DNA from: Agelas oroides
Lineage: Eukaryota > Porifera > Demospongiae > Agelasida > Agelasidae
NCBI GenBank assembly: GCA_949130485.1
Contig: OX422183.1
Location: forward strand, 23,295,702 to 23,359,701
DNA: 64,000 nt
Reading direction: 5' to 3'
Both the position numbers and the translations under genes were made by a program. Under the pieces are notes generated by a model. It did no database searches, had not been told where the DNA came from, and worked only from the letters and a program-made list of their open reading frames with translations. Positions within the stretch are counted from its first letter, which is position 1; every line of letters begins with the position of its first letter. Positions 21,301 through 34,677 of this stretch are shown here, piece by piece.

Positions 21301-24300
21301 ATGTACACACCAAATGGAACTGTTTGATACCCATTTGGTATAGTTTGGTCAAGTATTAGCTGTTCCAGGCCTGAAATTGTTAGTTACAAGTAACAGATAT
21401 GTACAAGTGGTAAAATCACAACTGTACCTAGACTCTCTTTGAACCACTCATACCAAAATGAAAACAAACATCAGATTATGAATGTAGACATCAAATGGAA
21501 CTGTTTGATACCTGTTTTGTATAGTTTGGTCAAGTATTAGCTGTTTCAGGCCTGAAATTGTTAGTTACAACTAACCGATACGTTGGCAAAACCACAATCA
21601 TACCCAGACAATTTTCAGAACACTTACTCCAAAATGAAAACAAACATCAGATTATGAATGTACACATCAAATGGAACTGTTTGATACCCATTTGGTATAG
21701 TTTGGTCAAGTACTGTCTGTTTCAGGGATGATATTGTTAGTTACAAGTAACCGATATGTACAAGTGGTAAAACCACAACCGTACCTAGACTCTTTTTGAA
21801 CCACTCTTACCAAAATGAAAACAAACATCAGATTATGAATGTACACATCAAATGGAACTGTTTGATACTCATTTTGTATAGTTTGGTCAAGTATTAGCTG
21901 TTCCAGGCCTGAAATTGTTAGTTACAAGTAACCGATATGTACAAGTGGTAAAATCACAACCGTACCTAGACTCTTTTTGAACCACTCATACCCAAATGAA
22001 AACAAACATCAGATTATGAATGTAGACATCAAATGGAACTGTTTGATACCCATTTTATATAGTTTGGTCAAGTATTAGCTGTTTCGGGCCTGAAATTGTT
22101 AGTTACAACTAACTGATACGTTGGTAAAACCACAACCGTACCCAGACTATTTTCAGAACACTTACTCCAAAATGAAAACAAACATCAGATTATGAATGTA
22201 CACACCAAATGGAACTGTTTGATACCCATTTGGTATAGTTTGGTCAAGTATTAGCTGTTCCAGGCCTGAAATTGTTAGTTACAAGTAACCGATATGTACA
22301 AGTGGTAAAATCACAACCGTACCTAGACTCCTTTTGAACCACTCATACCAAAGTGAAAACAAACATCAGATTATGAATGTACACATCAAATGGAACTGTT
22401 TGATACCCATTTGGTATAGTTTGGTCAAGTACTGTCTGTTTCAGGGATGATATTGTTAGTTACAAGTAACCGATATGTACAAGTGGTAAAACCACAACCG
22501 TACCTAGACTCTTTTTGAACCACTCTTACCAAAATGAAAACAAACATCAGATTATGAATGTACACATCAAATGGAACTGTTTGATACTCATTTTGTATAG
22601 TTTGGTCAAGTATTAGCTGTTCCAGGCCTGAAATTGTTAGTTACAAGTAACCGATATGTACAAGTGGTAAAATCACAACCGTACCTAGACTCTTTTTGAA
22701 CCACTCATACCCAAATGAAAACAAACATCAGATTATGAATGTAGACATCAAATGGAACTGTTTGATACCCATTTTATATAGTTTGGTCAAGTATTAGCTG
22801 TTTCGGGCCTGAAATTGTTAGTTACAACTAACTGATACGTTGGTAAAACCACAACCGTACCCAGACTATTTTCAGAACACTTACTCCAAAATGAAAACAA
22901 ACATCAGATTATGAATGTACACACCAAATGGAACTGTTTGATACCCATTTGGTATAGTTTGGTCAAGTATTAGCTGTTCCAGGCCTGAAATTGTTAGTTA
23001 CAAGTAACCGATATGTACAAGTGGTAAAATCACAACCGTACCTAGACTCCTTTTGAACCACTCATACCAAAGTGAAAACAAACATCAGATTATGAATGTA
23101 CACATCAAATGGAACTGTTTGATACCTGTTTTGTATAGTTTGGTCAAGTATTAGCTGTTTCGGGCCTGAAATTGTTAGTTACAACTAACCGATACGTTGG
23201 CAAAACCACAATCGTACCCAGACAATTTTCAGAACACTTACTCCAAAATGAAAACAAACATCAGATTATGAATGTACACACCAAATGGAACTGTTTCATA
23301 CCCATTTGGTATAGTTTGGTCAAGTATTAGCTGTTTCGGGCCTGAAATTGTTAGTTACAATTAAGTAACCGATATGTACAAGTGGTAAAATCACAACCGT
23401 ACCTAGACTCCTTTTGAACCACTCATACCAAAGTGAAAACAAACATCAGATTATGAATGTACACATCAAATGGAACTGTTTGATACCTGTTTTGTATAGT
23501 TTGGTCAAGTATTAGCTGTTTCGGGCCTGAAATTGTTAGTTACAACTAACTGATACGTTGGCAAAACCACAATCGTACCCAGACAATTTTCAGAACACTT
23601 ACTCCAAAATGAAAACAAACATCAGATTATGAATGTACACACCAAATGGAACTGTTTCATACCCATTTGGTATAGTTTGGTCAAGTATTAGCTGTTTCGG
23701 GCCTGAAATTGTTAGTTACAAGTAACCGATATGTACAAGTGGTAAAATCACAACCGTACCTAGACTCCTTTTGAACCACTCATACCAAAGTGAAAACAAA
23801 CATCAGATTATGAATGTACACATCAAATGGAACTGTTTGATACCCATTTGGTATAGTTTGGTCAAGTACTGTCTGTTTCAGGGATGATATTGTTAGTTAC
23901 AAGTAACCGATATGTACAAGTGGTAAAACCACAACCGTACCTAGACTCTTTTTGAACCACTCTTACCAAAATGAAAACAAACATCAGATTATGAATGTAC
24001 ACATCAAATGGAACTGTTTGATACTCATTTTGTATAGTTTGGTCAAGTATTAGCTGTTCCAGGCCTGAAATTGTTAGTTACAAGTAACCGATATGTACAA
24101 GTGGTAAAATCACAACCGTACCTAGACTCTTTTTGAACCACTCATACCCAAATGAAAACAAACATCAGATTATGAATGTAGACATCAAATGGAACTGTTT
24201 GATACCCATTTTATATAGTTTGGTCAAGTATTAGCTGTTTCGGGCCTGAAATTGTTAGTTACAACTAACTGATTAATGTACAAGTGGTAAAATCACAACC

Positions 24301-26809
24301 GTAACTAGACTCTTTTTGAACCACTCATACCAAAGTGAAAACAAACATCAGATTATGAAGGTATACATCAAATGGAACTGTTTGATACCTGTTTTGTATA
24401 GTGCTGTTTCAGGCCTGATTCATATTACATATATGATCATGCAATAACTTTTCCAACTCCTGTAGCTTTAGTCTGGAGAGAACAACCATCATGACAGGTA
24501 GTAGCGTGTATGTAGAGTCTGTTTTGTTAAAGAAACTTATACTTAGAAGTACAGCAGCCAGCCTCGCAAACAGGGTGGTGCTAATAATGACAGGGGCGTG
24601 GCTCAGTCCTTGTACGCGTGCGCAACATGGCACGCGCGCCATTTCGCATTTTCTCACTTCGATCGTACACTTCAAGTTCGTCTTCTTTGATATGATCCGT
24701 TCGTGAAAATTCCGCCAGCAACAAAATGGTACCTGAGCTTAGTGGAGGAGAGGGCTTACATGTTCGATGTCCCACGGGAGCGAATGTCTTTCGGTGACAA
24801 GGAGTGCGGAGCGGTTACATCGCTGAGACTTCACACCACCGTGGTAAGAAGTGGCTGAAAGTCAATGAATTTATAAATGTACTTTTTTTTACTACATATA
24901 AAATAGCTGAAGTAGCTATTTCCGCGTAAGGAAACATATAGCTAGCTATAGAGTTGTACTGCAGTAGTAAAGTCGCTAAAGAAATATTGTTGAATGTGTC
25001 ATTTCTTTCTTTCTACCTTATACCTCCCTGCTTGTTCCCTTCTCATCCTTCCACCAACTACCAGACTAGCTAGACCAGTTAGTCTTCCTCTATACTGATC
25101 TTGTATGAGAGATCGTGGTGGTGATAGGTACACAGAGTGAGTCTGCAGCCTTCCCAAAGACATGTTCTGAATGGAGGTTCTGGAGGCTGTATATGCACAG
25201 AGAGGAAAGGTACGAGATAGGGAGAACAAAAGCTTTTATTTAAAAGCCCCAGATGATTAATTCACGTCACTTGTATATCCATACACAGGACCTTTGTCTC
25301 CAGGCTATCATTGTTCAGAAGTACCCAGGCCACAAGGTTCAATCTCCACGCTGCCCTGCAAGTGGTTTAAACTGCTGGTAAGTAAGCTTGTACTATATAC
25401 TTATTACAACTGCAGTTGTCTGAATTTGCATTTAGGTCTTCTTCCTTAATTTGTTCTGCACTGGATTGGGGGTGGGGGGAGCCATAGTACATTTCTTAAT
25501 GAGGTGCGGAGAACATAAGTTGTACACAAGGCCTTGTATTTTCTGAAATGTACCTGCTGAGTGGATGACTCTTCTGGTTGGGAATTGTCCAGTGCTTACG
25601 TTTTTGTACTCTTAAATTTGTAAACCTAGTTTGTATCATGACCATCTTCCACTATACCTTCCAGGCCTGTTTACTTCTCCTCACTACACCAACTGACTAC
25701 GGAGGCCCAAGCTGCTTGAAGAGGCTCATAGCCAAGTGAGTGGTTACAATGTTTAATACATCTAGCCTTATCCCTGGTGATTACGTTCAGGGATTTCCAT
25801 GTATGCATGAATAACAACAGACAAGATGAGCCTTTCTGAGATGCTGACTGTGTGATTTCTTCACATACCCCGGTAGAGGAATTGCATTTGAAATGATAGC
25901 TGCCACACTTTCGAAATATTTTCAGTACACATGCTGCCATGTTGGAAGGCAATTGAAGGAAAGCAATTATACAAAAATTACATTTCTACAGACCTGTTTC
26001 GGGCGTTTAACTTCAACTTTAGACTATGCAAAGAGTTAGTGAAGACATTTAACACACCTCTGTGAGAAATGAATGCTACTGGTAGAAGCATTGCTAGGGC
26101 GGGAAGTTCAATGCGCTAGTATGATAATCACTACTGTTTTGTCCTCCAAGATGCCCCACATGACTTGTATAATGGAATAATAGAATGATTGCAGTTCCTC
26201 TATCGCATGACCTGACTAGTATATGAATAATTACTGCATGTGCTATTCTTTCACAGATGGATGTGAACAATTGAACACAACTAACTGATTGATAGGTACA
26301 TAAAATGTATATTATATGCATAGTTGAATGCCATTTTTGTATGTATAGAGTATATTGACACATTTTTGTACAGTGTAGTACTTCAATCATGCACATACGT
26401 ATTTGTATTAAATGCTGTAACGTAAGTTATAGCATAACTATTGTTTGCTTGTTTTAATATATTCATGTTTTCAACTCAGTGTATGTCACAATTATATTTT
26501 GCTTACAGTCAAGAGTGTTTCATTGGAAATTCCATGTAAAAGTTCCACCCACCAAGTGAGGGTTCAGCTGCATGTCAGTTGACACACTGCTAATTTTGCA
26601 CACCAATTTTGACACATTGGTAGAATAACACACTTGTTATTTAGCACACTTGCTGAATAGCACACTACTAATTTGGCACACTGTCCAGTTAGCACATGTG
26701 TAGTTTTGACACACCTAACAATTTGACATGCGTGTAGGTGTGTCAAAACTGGAGACATCACTTTTGACACACTTTTTGTGTCAGATTAGCACACATTTTT
26801 TTTTCTGTG
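18376..26809 (-). mobile_element. CACTA-like non-autonomous element, copy 2 (8.43 kb)
   Basis: It is a reverse-oriented relative of 6640-14212, starting CACAGAAAAAAACTGGTGTGC and ending GCACACATTTTTTTTTCTGTG. TA flanks it at 18374-18375 and 26810-26811. The unique arm is 24420-26809, with the same GC-rich segment (24590-24840) and the same 93-codon frame (25671-25952) as copy 1. It is inserted in receptor-relic sequence whose uninterrupted relative is near 45215-45260. Confidence 0.75.
18790..24420. repeat. ~180 bp tandem array inside CACTA-like copy 2
   Basis: About 31 units of the same repeat as at 9042-13800, read on the other strand (GGAACTGTTTGATACCC, TAGTTTGGTCAAGTATTAGC, GAAATTGTTAGTTACAA). 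Four-unit blocks recur: the marker GTACTGTCTGTTTCAGGGAT appears at about 21711, 22430 and 23867, steps of 719 and 1437 bp. The expansion is therefore recent and modular. Confidence 0.9.
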
Positions 26810-26811
26810 TA

Positions 26812-28660
26812 CTAGTATATGATTCAGTGCTGCATATAATATATGCTAGAGTGCAAAGTGCATTCCCATTAGCTAAATGAATTCAAGCACTAGTAGTTAT
26901 TTCATAACTGATTGTTTACCTATAAGCACAACCTTTGATATTAATGTTGTGTAAAACATGGATATGAATTAACACGTTTATAATGTGTCCCCCCCACCCC
27001 CATGAACATACTAGGTGCAGTTTTTGTTATTATATCTCAGAATTTGAACCCATCACATCATATTATAATAACGTGCACATCCATCTATATATACCACGTG
27101 CAACTAATAATTTATTTAGTTGTACATATGTACACCCTTGTTCCCTTTTTGTAGTCCACCAAATTCAGTTGTATAATGTTATACACAGAATTAGTGGTCA
27201 CTGTTAGCTGCAAGACAAAATCCGGAACGGAAAGCCTGGGTTCGAGGCTAGGTCATTGTGCTAGGAACAGACACAATCATGTATATTAACTGTTAGTAAG
27301 GATACATATACCAAGGTAGGACAGATATTTCATGATATGACAATAAGATATCACTACTAACAAAGTACAAAAGTACACATTGGTACATACAAATCTTTAT
27401 GGTCAATAGGGCTGTATGTGCCATTGATGAAGATCATTAATTCTGATTTGTTGCTGCAATAAGGAATGAGATGACAGTATTACATTGCAATTTTATTACT
27501 CATCTCATCATGCAATGTATCTAAGAAGAATTGTCCAATATTAAATGGGTTCATACTGTAAACAACAAAAGTGCTTAAAAGGTAGCAAGCTTTTGAAAAA
27601 CCTACATTATTGCTTGCTCCTTTACCTCTAGTTTCTTCCTTTCTATCTTCTCCATCTTCTTTTCTACTCGCTTCTTGTTCCTGGAGGTATTACGTTTCAT
27701 AGGGTAATTTCATGGCAGGTTTAACACAACATGTATGCAATGAAAATTAACCAAATGTTCTTGTTTGGCTATTGCCACAAGCATATAAACTGTTATGCAA
27801 ATACGAGTGTTCAACTAGGTATCCTTTCTATGTCAGATGGTCCTTATATGGACTTATATTACTCATGTTTGTGCATTAAATTGCATTTGTTGAGGTCACT
27901 ACCATGACTACTATTGATTCTCAAGGAATGTGTCTATTAATTATACACCCCACTGTCCCCCTATCGGGCTATAGTGGGGTAAAGGTAGGGATTTGACTAA
28001 TTAAAACATGAATTGCCCTGATAGCATGGCAGATCATGTAATCCAATTCCCTCGAGAAGGTGGGGAATTACTGGTGATTTGACATGTATGCTGTAACTAT
28101 GCAGTATACAGAGAACATTGCTGTATTTGAGGCATCTTCAGAGGTAATCAAATTCCTGACTGTAGAGGCACCCTCTTCCCTCTATATTTTCCCATCGTCT
28201 GCCCAATAGGGGAAGAGTGGGACATAATATTGATAGGCACATAACAAGAGCCACCTGCTGCAAATTATACCACTTCCTTATGTGTTGTTTTTGCTATGAC
28301 ATATGACATATGTATGGTAGTTTCAAGCTCCTTCACCTTTGTATCCCTCATAAGCACCTGTTATGCCTGCATTATTAACTACAGTATGTAGTAACAGGTA
28401 CATGATTCTGGGCTACCTGTTCTGATCACTTAGTTCTATGTCTACACTTTCACCTCTTTCTTTTTTGGCTTATATTGTCTTTTATGGCCCACGCTGTCTG
28501 CAATTAAGGAAGAGCATGCTAGAATAATTAATCAATGCTGATATGCATAGTAGGTATTTATGTCTGTAAATTATACAGTAGGAAAAATCATGCATGGTCA
28601 TCATGGTAATGTAATTACAGTATATTTTTAAAGAACGTATCTTAATTGTTTGACTTACTC
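26812..28660. other. Gene-free flank, paralogous to 45.2-45.7 and 62.9-64.0 kb
   Basis: Bases 26830-27300 match 45230-45610, and 27290-28300 match 62990-63970, including the ATTGCCACAAGCATATAAACTG stretch and the CCCCACTGTCCCC hairpin near 27948. No confident gene is seen. On the minus strand 27680-27626 is a 55-nt purine-rich segment between an AG acceptor and a GTAAAG donor that could be an old cytoplasmic exon; the 63.3 kb copy has a stop in the same frame. Confidence 0.55.
27205..27250. mobile_element. 46 bp remnant of the Mutator-like MITE
   Basis: The right end AGCCTGGGTTCGAGGCTA matches the end of the 2159-2779 element. It is flanked by GGTCACTGT (27196-27204) and GGTCATTGT (27251-27259), a 9 bp direct repeat with one mismatch. 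The paralogous locus near 45560 reads GTGGTCATTGTGCT without the insert. Confidence 0.75.
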
Positions 28661-28662
28661 TG

Positions 28663-31600
28663 CTAGACTTTCATTTTATGACACTTACAACAGTAATAAC
28701 AGAGCCCGATGATTGAGATGATTAGTATCAATGCAGCAAAACCGCCAATGGAACCACCAATAATTGAACCAAGGGCTATAATGGAGAAAAGAACAAAACA
28801 AAAATGAGTCACCTTAGCAACTAAAGCCCACATGAGAAAATACACTCATACTAGTGACCACTAGCATGTGAATCACATACAAACTAACCTGTAGTTGGGG
28901 TTGAGGTGGTCTGTATGCCATTGCTAGTTGGAGTGGATGGGGTGGTTCCTGGTGTTGTGATCTCTGTCACACTACCAGTTGGGGGTGTTGTGTCATTACA
29001 GAAACTAGCAACTGTTGTATTTCCATACAGATGGGAAAGAGAAGAATGCTGGATATGTAAACAACATAGAATGTAGCATGTTTAATTTAGCCTATTTACA
29101 TGAGAACTTTCCAGTATACAACTCTATAAGGAGTGAACGACACAACAGCAGTCCGGATGGTCAATGTAACAAGTGGTTTTTATTTTAAATAGTGCATGGT
29201 TACACCTAGTTATGATTTGGTGTTTGTTCTCTGGCCTTCCCAATCTCCATATATACCGCAAGTGGTCAAAAACTAGAATAAGGCTTGTGAATGAGTTATG
29301 GTCTGTAATTACAGAAAGTACACAGTAACCACACAATAACTCATAATGGTCATGCAATGGTGTACTCATGTAATGGTGTAGTCACTGGGCTGTGTAACCA
29401 CCTAGTTAGTGTACCATGATAAACATCAGAAGTCATTACTAACCAGATATTGTGAAACAATTGCATTGCTACAAAGTACGAACACATAAAGTAAAATCCT
29501 TAGTCATGTTTTCATTTATTGTATTTCTTGTTATATCAAAATAAAACATGACATTTTTACTTGATGTGTCCATAAGAATATACAAGGTCCTGAACATACC
29601 AAAGTTGCAGTGTGGATTGTCCTGGCTTTCTCTGCCATTGCTCAGAGCAGACACAGTGATGTTGTACTGAACTCCAGCATCTACTGTAAGATCAAATGAT
29701 GTCATGCAAGATTGTAGCGTTTTATAGCAACTGTCCTCTTTATCGGCAGTATAGCTGAGATTGTAGTGGGTTACTTGGAGTTGTAATGCTCCCGGTTCTG
29801 GTGCCTGAAGATGTGGAAATGAGTTGGAGTCATGCAGAACACAAGTTTCAGTTGAAAGTCAGCCCAACATTTGATCTATAGTAGCTGCATGGTGCTTATG
29901 TCGCCATTCTGAACAGAGAATTGGTTAGTGTGAAATTGTAGGTTCTTGCCCTTTTTTTTTTTTTTTTTAAGAAGGAAATATCTGTAGTTCTTACTTGGGT
30001 GTTTGTATAGTATAGGTGTGCAGCACATTTTGTATTTGTAGTGTACTTGATTACACAGTGAATCACATTCATGTAAAAGTTAAAAGTACTATTCCATAAG
30101 GTTGAAAAACTCCATCTTTTTGAAGTTACCAAAAACGAATGAGAATCTGTTGCATACGGCTGTGTAGAGTTTTAGTGGTTCAGAATTCATAGTTATTATA
30201 GCTAAATAATCTGGTAGCTATGTAAACACTAAAGAAACATTGTCATTCTGTTGCTATGTTGTATGCCAAGGGAGCAGCTGCGTCTGTTTGATCAGATTGC
30301 TAAACTTATAAGTAATTGGTCAAGTTCATGCATGTTGCAGCACCTTCTTTTTTGCCTCTGCTAAGAATGTCATTTGGTGAGTGATTACTAAAGAGTCATG
30401 CTTAGAGACACATCTCTTGATCTTTTAATGAGCACCCCATGCCAAAGGTGAGAGGGTTTATGGCCATCACCTCTACATGCTTTATTGGGGCAGATGAAGA
30501 ACTCAGTCCCGAGATAGCCACCAACAGATTCATTTCAGCAAGCTTGCCCTATAGCTAGATTTACCTATCCACAAAGGATTGGAACTTTGTGTGATAAATG
30601 AACCATGCAGCTTGGCACTCCAATTGCAAAATTCCTTGTATTCCAAAATATAAACATCATTGTTATTGGCGCACTACCCATGCAAACAAGTGCCTGTTAC
30701 AGTAGCTATTGTTTGAATTGCAAGGTTTAGAAGTCACAACAAGTACTATATTCATGTATTGAGAGCTAGTCTGGTATGTGCACAGAAATAAACAAACAAT
30801 GCATAACAAGGAAATATGCTTGCTATTTTGTGAGACTATAGTGCTGTCAATGACTGTAATGATTGTAATGACATCATAATGTCGCATATTAGCACCATCA
30901 GTAATCCCTGCAGGTGCAATGAGTGATTCAGGCTGAAATTTTTTTTGATATGTTCCAAGTTTATGTATGCATGATGCAGCTGTGGCCTGTCTGGAGGGTA
31001 TAAGGAGATGCTCCTTGCTTCTTGACACACACTTCGAAACAAACGGGTTAGAGTTTACTATGTCCTCACTTCTACCAACCCAACAGAGCAGATAGCTTGT
31101 GGCATTCTCTGTCAGGTTTAAAAGTATGCTGGCAAACTCTTCTGTAGTTGTAGCTAGCTAGCTGCAATCTATACCGACCCAATCAAATCACACACACTTA
31201 CCATCCATGTTATTGTGACATTTGTCATGTTGTTTTTGCAGGGAGCATCTTGTGCTGGCACTAGACACAAGTTCCTGGGAGGGTTTGGTGCTGTGTGGAT
31301 TAAGAACAAGGAATGAGGATCAAGTTCAGTATATCAATCATGTATGTAGCTATAGTGCTAGCATTACTACAGCTAACTACAGGTAGCTACATTATATATC
31401 CACATCATGCAGTACAATGCATGTGAAGTAAGCCTGATATATTATTGTTTTATGCCAATGCCATTACCCTGGCAACTTGTTACAAGTAGTGTGAAGTTCC
31501 GATCTCTGCTGCATACACTTTGTGAGTGAGAGCATCCTATCTCACTGCCATTGAGTTCAGTGCTGACAGTTTGCCACACCAGCTTGGAGGTAAAACCATT

Positions 31601-32229
31601 TAAACTCCTGTTAACCACTTCTGCACTCACATTTTCAGATCGGTTTGTTGGCATCATTTGATTTTTGCCAATGGTAATGCAATCAAAGTTTTCTGCACCA
31701 CTAATATTAATACTGCTCCACCAAAGCACTGTAACATTGCTTTGAACTGAACAGTAGCAGGTAAGGTTTGTCCCAGGACACCCAGAAAAAGTACAGTTAA
31801 ACGTCTCATCACATTGGGCTGAAACACCTATAGAGAAATTAAATAAGAAGATACTTGGATCAGCTTACTATAATACTATGCACACACAATTGGCTACATG
31901 AACTTGTTTGGAAGGCTACATTCAAATATCTACAACCTCTACATATATAGATTAGGCTTTCTCAACATTTATTGACATATCAAACCAGTAATTCCTGTGT
32001 GACCACTGTCTCCTGCAAACTGATTTCATCTATCATTTGCGCAACAGTTGCACAAATGTTGGGAGGATGACTTAGATTTCTGCTGCTACAATCCATTAAG
32101 TAAAATCCCACCTAGAAGGCCCTAGTAAGTTCTAAATATTTACTAGGCAATATTTTGCATGATGTGTACAATGTATATAGCACCTGAAAGTGTCACAAGA
32201 AGCATCAGAATGCAGTTTTGAATCCCCAT
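28663..32229 (-). CDS. Receptor C: Ig-Fn3-stalk-TM protein with very short tail
   Basis: Exons on the minus strand are 32229-32184 (signal peptide MGIQNCILMLLVTLSG), 31827-31468 (120-codon Ig-like exon, cysteine-rich, several N-x-S/T sites), 31290-31202 and 29804-29600 (two halves of one Fn3 domain; NPPRNL start, YNITVSALSNG near the end), 29011-28889 (Ser/Thr/Pro-rich stalk) and 28775-28663 (membrane exon). Phases 1,1,0,1,1 all agree, and the exons sum to 936 nt, 311 codons plus stop. The membrane segment has a GGSIGGF glycine motif, no charged residue, and is followed only by CYYCCKCHKMKV. With no signalling motif it may be an adhesion partner, decoy or adaptor-dependent receptor. It is the only family member here without visible damage. 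Confidence 0.75.
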
Positions 32230-32754
32230 CTGCAGGAAGGTACAACACAACTGACAAATGTCCAGTATGGACAACAAGTTAACACATCGCGTTTCAAGTA
32301 GCCAATTTCATTAAAATGAAATTTGGATATTACTACGGTCAGAAGGTGGAGCTCGTCTCGCGAAACTGGTTTCCTGTCCATTCGCAAACCTCCAGTCCGT
32401 GTGTGGGTAAATTCTGCAACTGCGCGTCAGCGAGTATTTCGATCAGTTAGACAGAACTTCTGTGAATCAAAAGGCTGACTTTACAAACAATAAAAAGGCG
32501 TACAGTGATTGCGATTACACGCACAGCGATTCATAGTATACTAGTCATGTGATCATGTGTCTGTCAGTCGACCCCCTACCGCAGTATACGTGTGCAGACT
32601 CCATGAATATAACTAGCGCTGTTACTGATAGCGCTAGCCTCTGGTTATAGTCGAGGAAGTTTGTAACAGTGAATGTATCTGTCAAGAGAATTTGTTGACA
32701 TAATTATGAAAACAAGTCATGCAGCTACCAAAATTGAGTGGTGGGGTTTTTCTG

Positions 32755-32965
32755 TCATTGCTTAGAGCAGACCAAACTCCAGCTACTATACTTAGACTCT
32801 TTTAGTCATCTAGTAGTAGCTGGAGTTTGGTCTGCTCTATTGTTGGCATTATCTCACAGCAACTGTCTCCTTCATTAGTAGGAGAATTAGTAGATCTAGT
32901 ACAGCTGACGTTGTTGTAGTGGGTTATATTGCATTACTGGGAGCTGTGGCAGCCCAGGCTCTAAA
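32755..32965 (-). pseudogene. Relic Fn3 exon with internal inverted duplication
   Basis: Read on the minus strand, the segment around 32965-32850 (GTAGTGGGTTATATTGCA complement; CAGCAACTGTCTCCTTCATT) resembles the Fn3 second-half exons of C and D. A 25 bp piece, 32764-32788, is repeated in inverted orientation near 32817-32841, making a hairpin of AGAGCAGACCAAACTCCAGC. No open frame survives. Confidence 0.65.
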
Positions 32966-33366
32966 GGCTGAAGTGTGGGGGGATACGTTATTTAATTGTG
33001 CTGATGCTTGCAAAATTTGCTTCAGACAGAAATACATTATAGAAATAGTACATATGTACTGTACTTGGAAATTTCAGACACCGGCATGCAATGCAACATG
33101 CACAGCCAGCACAACTGCATGCGGCTAGCAGTTCACAGTGACAGAGATTCAAGACTATATTGTGGCTGACTCTATACAGAGAAAAATGTCCAGAAATATA
33201 GCTATAGAAATTTAGGCAATGTACAGACAACAGCTGAATTAATTGTATTTGGTGGTGGTGTAATAGTCTCTTCCAATATGGCTGCATATTTGTCTGACTT
33301 CAACATTGTAGCTGGAATATATTATACGAGGCCTAGCGTCATGGACTCACCTTCCATTGACCCCCA

Positions 33367-34638
33367 GCCATTCATCCCTAGGGACCCATCACTCCCAGTA
33401 ATTCAACCTTAGGGATCAATGGCTCCCAGTCAATCTATCCCAGCGCTCAGTGACTCCCCAGCCATCCTACCCTAGTGCTAGATGACTCCTCCCTGCGTAA
33501 AATGACTCCCCAGGGGATTAATGAACCGTATAGGATCTAGTGACTCCCTATCTTACTGCTCATTCTGAGCTGCCAGTGTACCCCATAATTTTATGAAAAC
33601 AGAATACTTCAAGTACAACAACTGAAATTAGTTACCTGTGTGTGAAGTAAGCTGAACGGTTCTCTATTTGCATAATGACACTTTGCCAGATTTCACAGTT
33701 TTACACACTTAAATACAACCAACAGTGACAATGGGTGCACTTAGAACAGGCAGTTGTTGACATGCACAGGAAACATGCATAAATAAGTGCTTCACAGTTT
33801 CTGCATGGTTACTTTACCTATGGAAAGCAGAAAGCTGCCTAGAATTGTAGTTAATACTTCTTCGCAAATTTACCTTCTCGCCCTTTGTAATTCCAAGTGA
33901 TTAATGTTGGCTAATTGCATGGCTGTAGCTTGCATATTCATAGGCTCAGCATTAATGGCTGCCGCTGACAACAAGTGTAAATCTCACAGAACACCATGCT
34001 GTGACAACCAGTTAGCCAAAGGACATGCAGTACACTGTATGTAGACATTCGTGGGGAGTCACTCTGTTCCCTGGGAAGTCACCCCCACTCAACCCCCTTA
34101 GAAACCAATGACTGAGGAGTCATTCATCCAAAGGAATCACTCAACCCTTTGACACCGGTTACACATTTCACAACTCTGCCCAAAAGTCGAAGGTTGTGCC
34201 TCTGCGAGACTGTTCAAATCAGAGAAGCACATGCAGAGCGAGAATAAAACAGGTGACAAGACAGATAAGATAGTCAAAGACAGAAAAAAGCCACAACTCA
34301 AAATACAACACCATGCACTAAAGATAAGTGAAGTGAGAATCAGGGTGGTTGTTGATGAAGTTGTGACCATAAAAAAACAAAGAAATAAGTACATCGGTCA
34401 GCAGAATCTAAACAGAATGAATGAAGGAAGGGCTAGACTTTATGTGTATGAATAACACCATAATACACAATGTCATATACTCTAGCGGAGCAGATATATA
34501 TATCAAAATCTGATGATACACAATAGGATTTCAACTCTAATGAAGTTACAACTGTACACTAAACATGTACACATCTGGATCTTTATGTGCAATAGGGCTG
34601 CAAGTGCTTTTGGATGAACATCATCAATTTTTGCTGCA

Positions 34639-34677
<39 letters not shown>

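Noticed and set aside
9042-24420. CRISPR-like array
   Set aside because: Units are ~180 bp, contiguous, diverged along their full length and have no unique spacers; the setting is eukaryotic.
27626-27680. Cytoplasmic exon of receptor C
   Set aside because: Splice-like ends and an open frame exist, but C already terminates in its membrane exon and the paralogous sequence at 63.3 kb has a stop; left as a possibility only.
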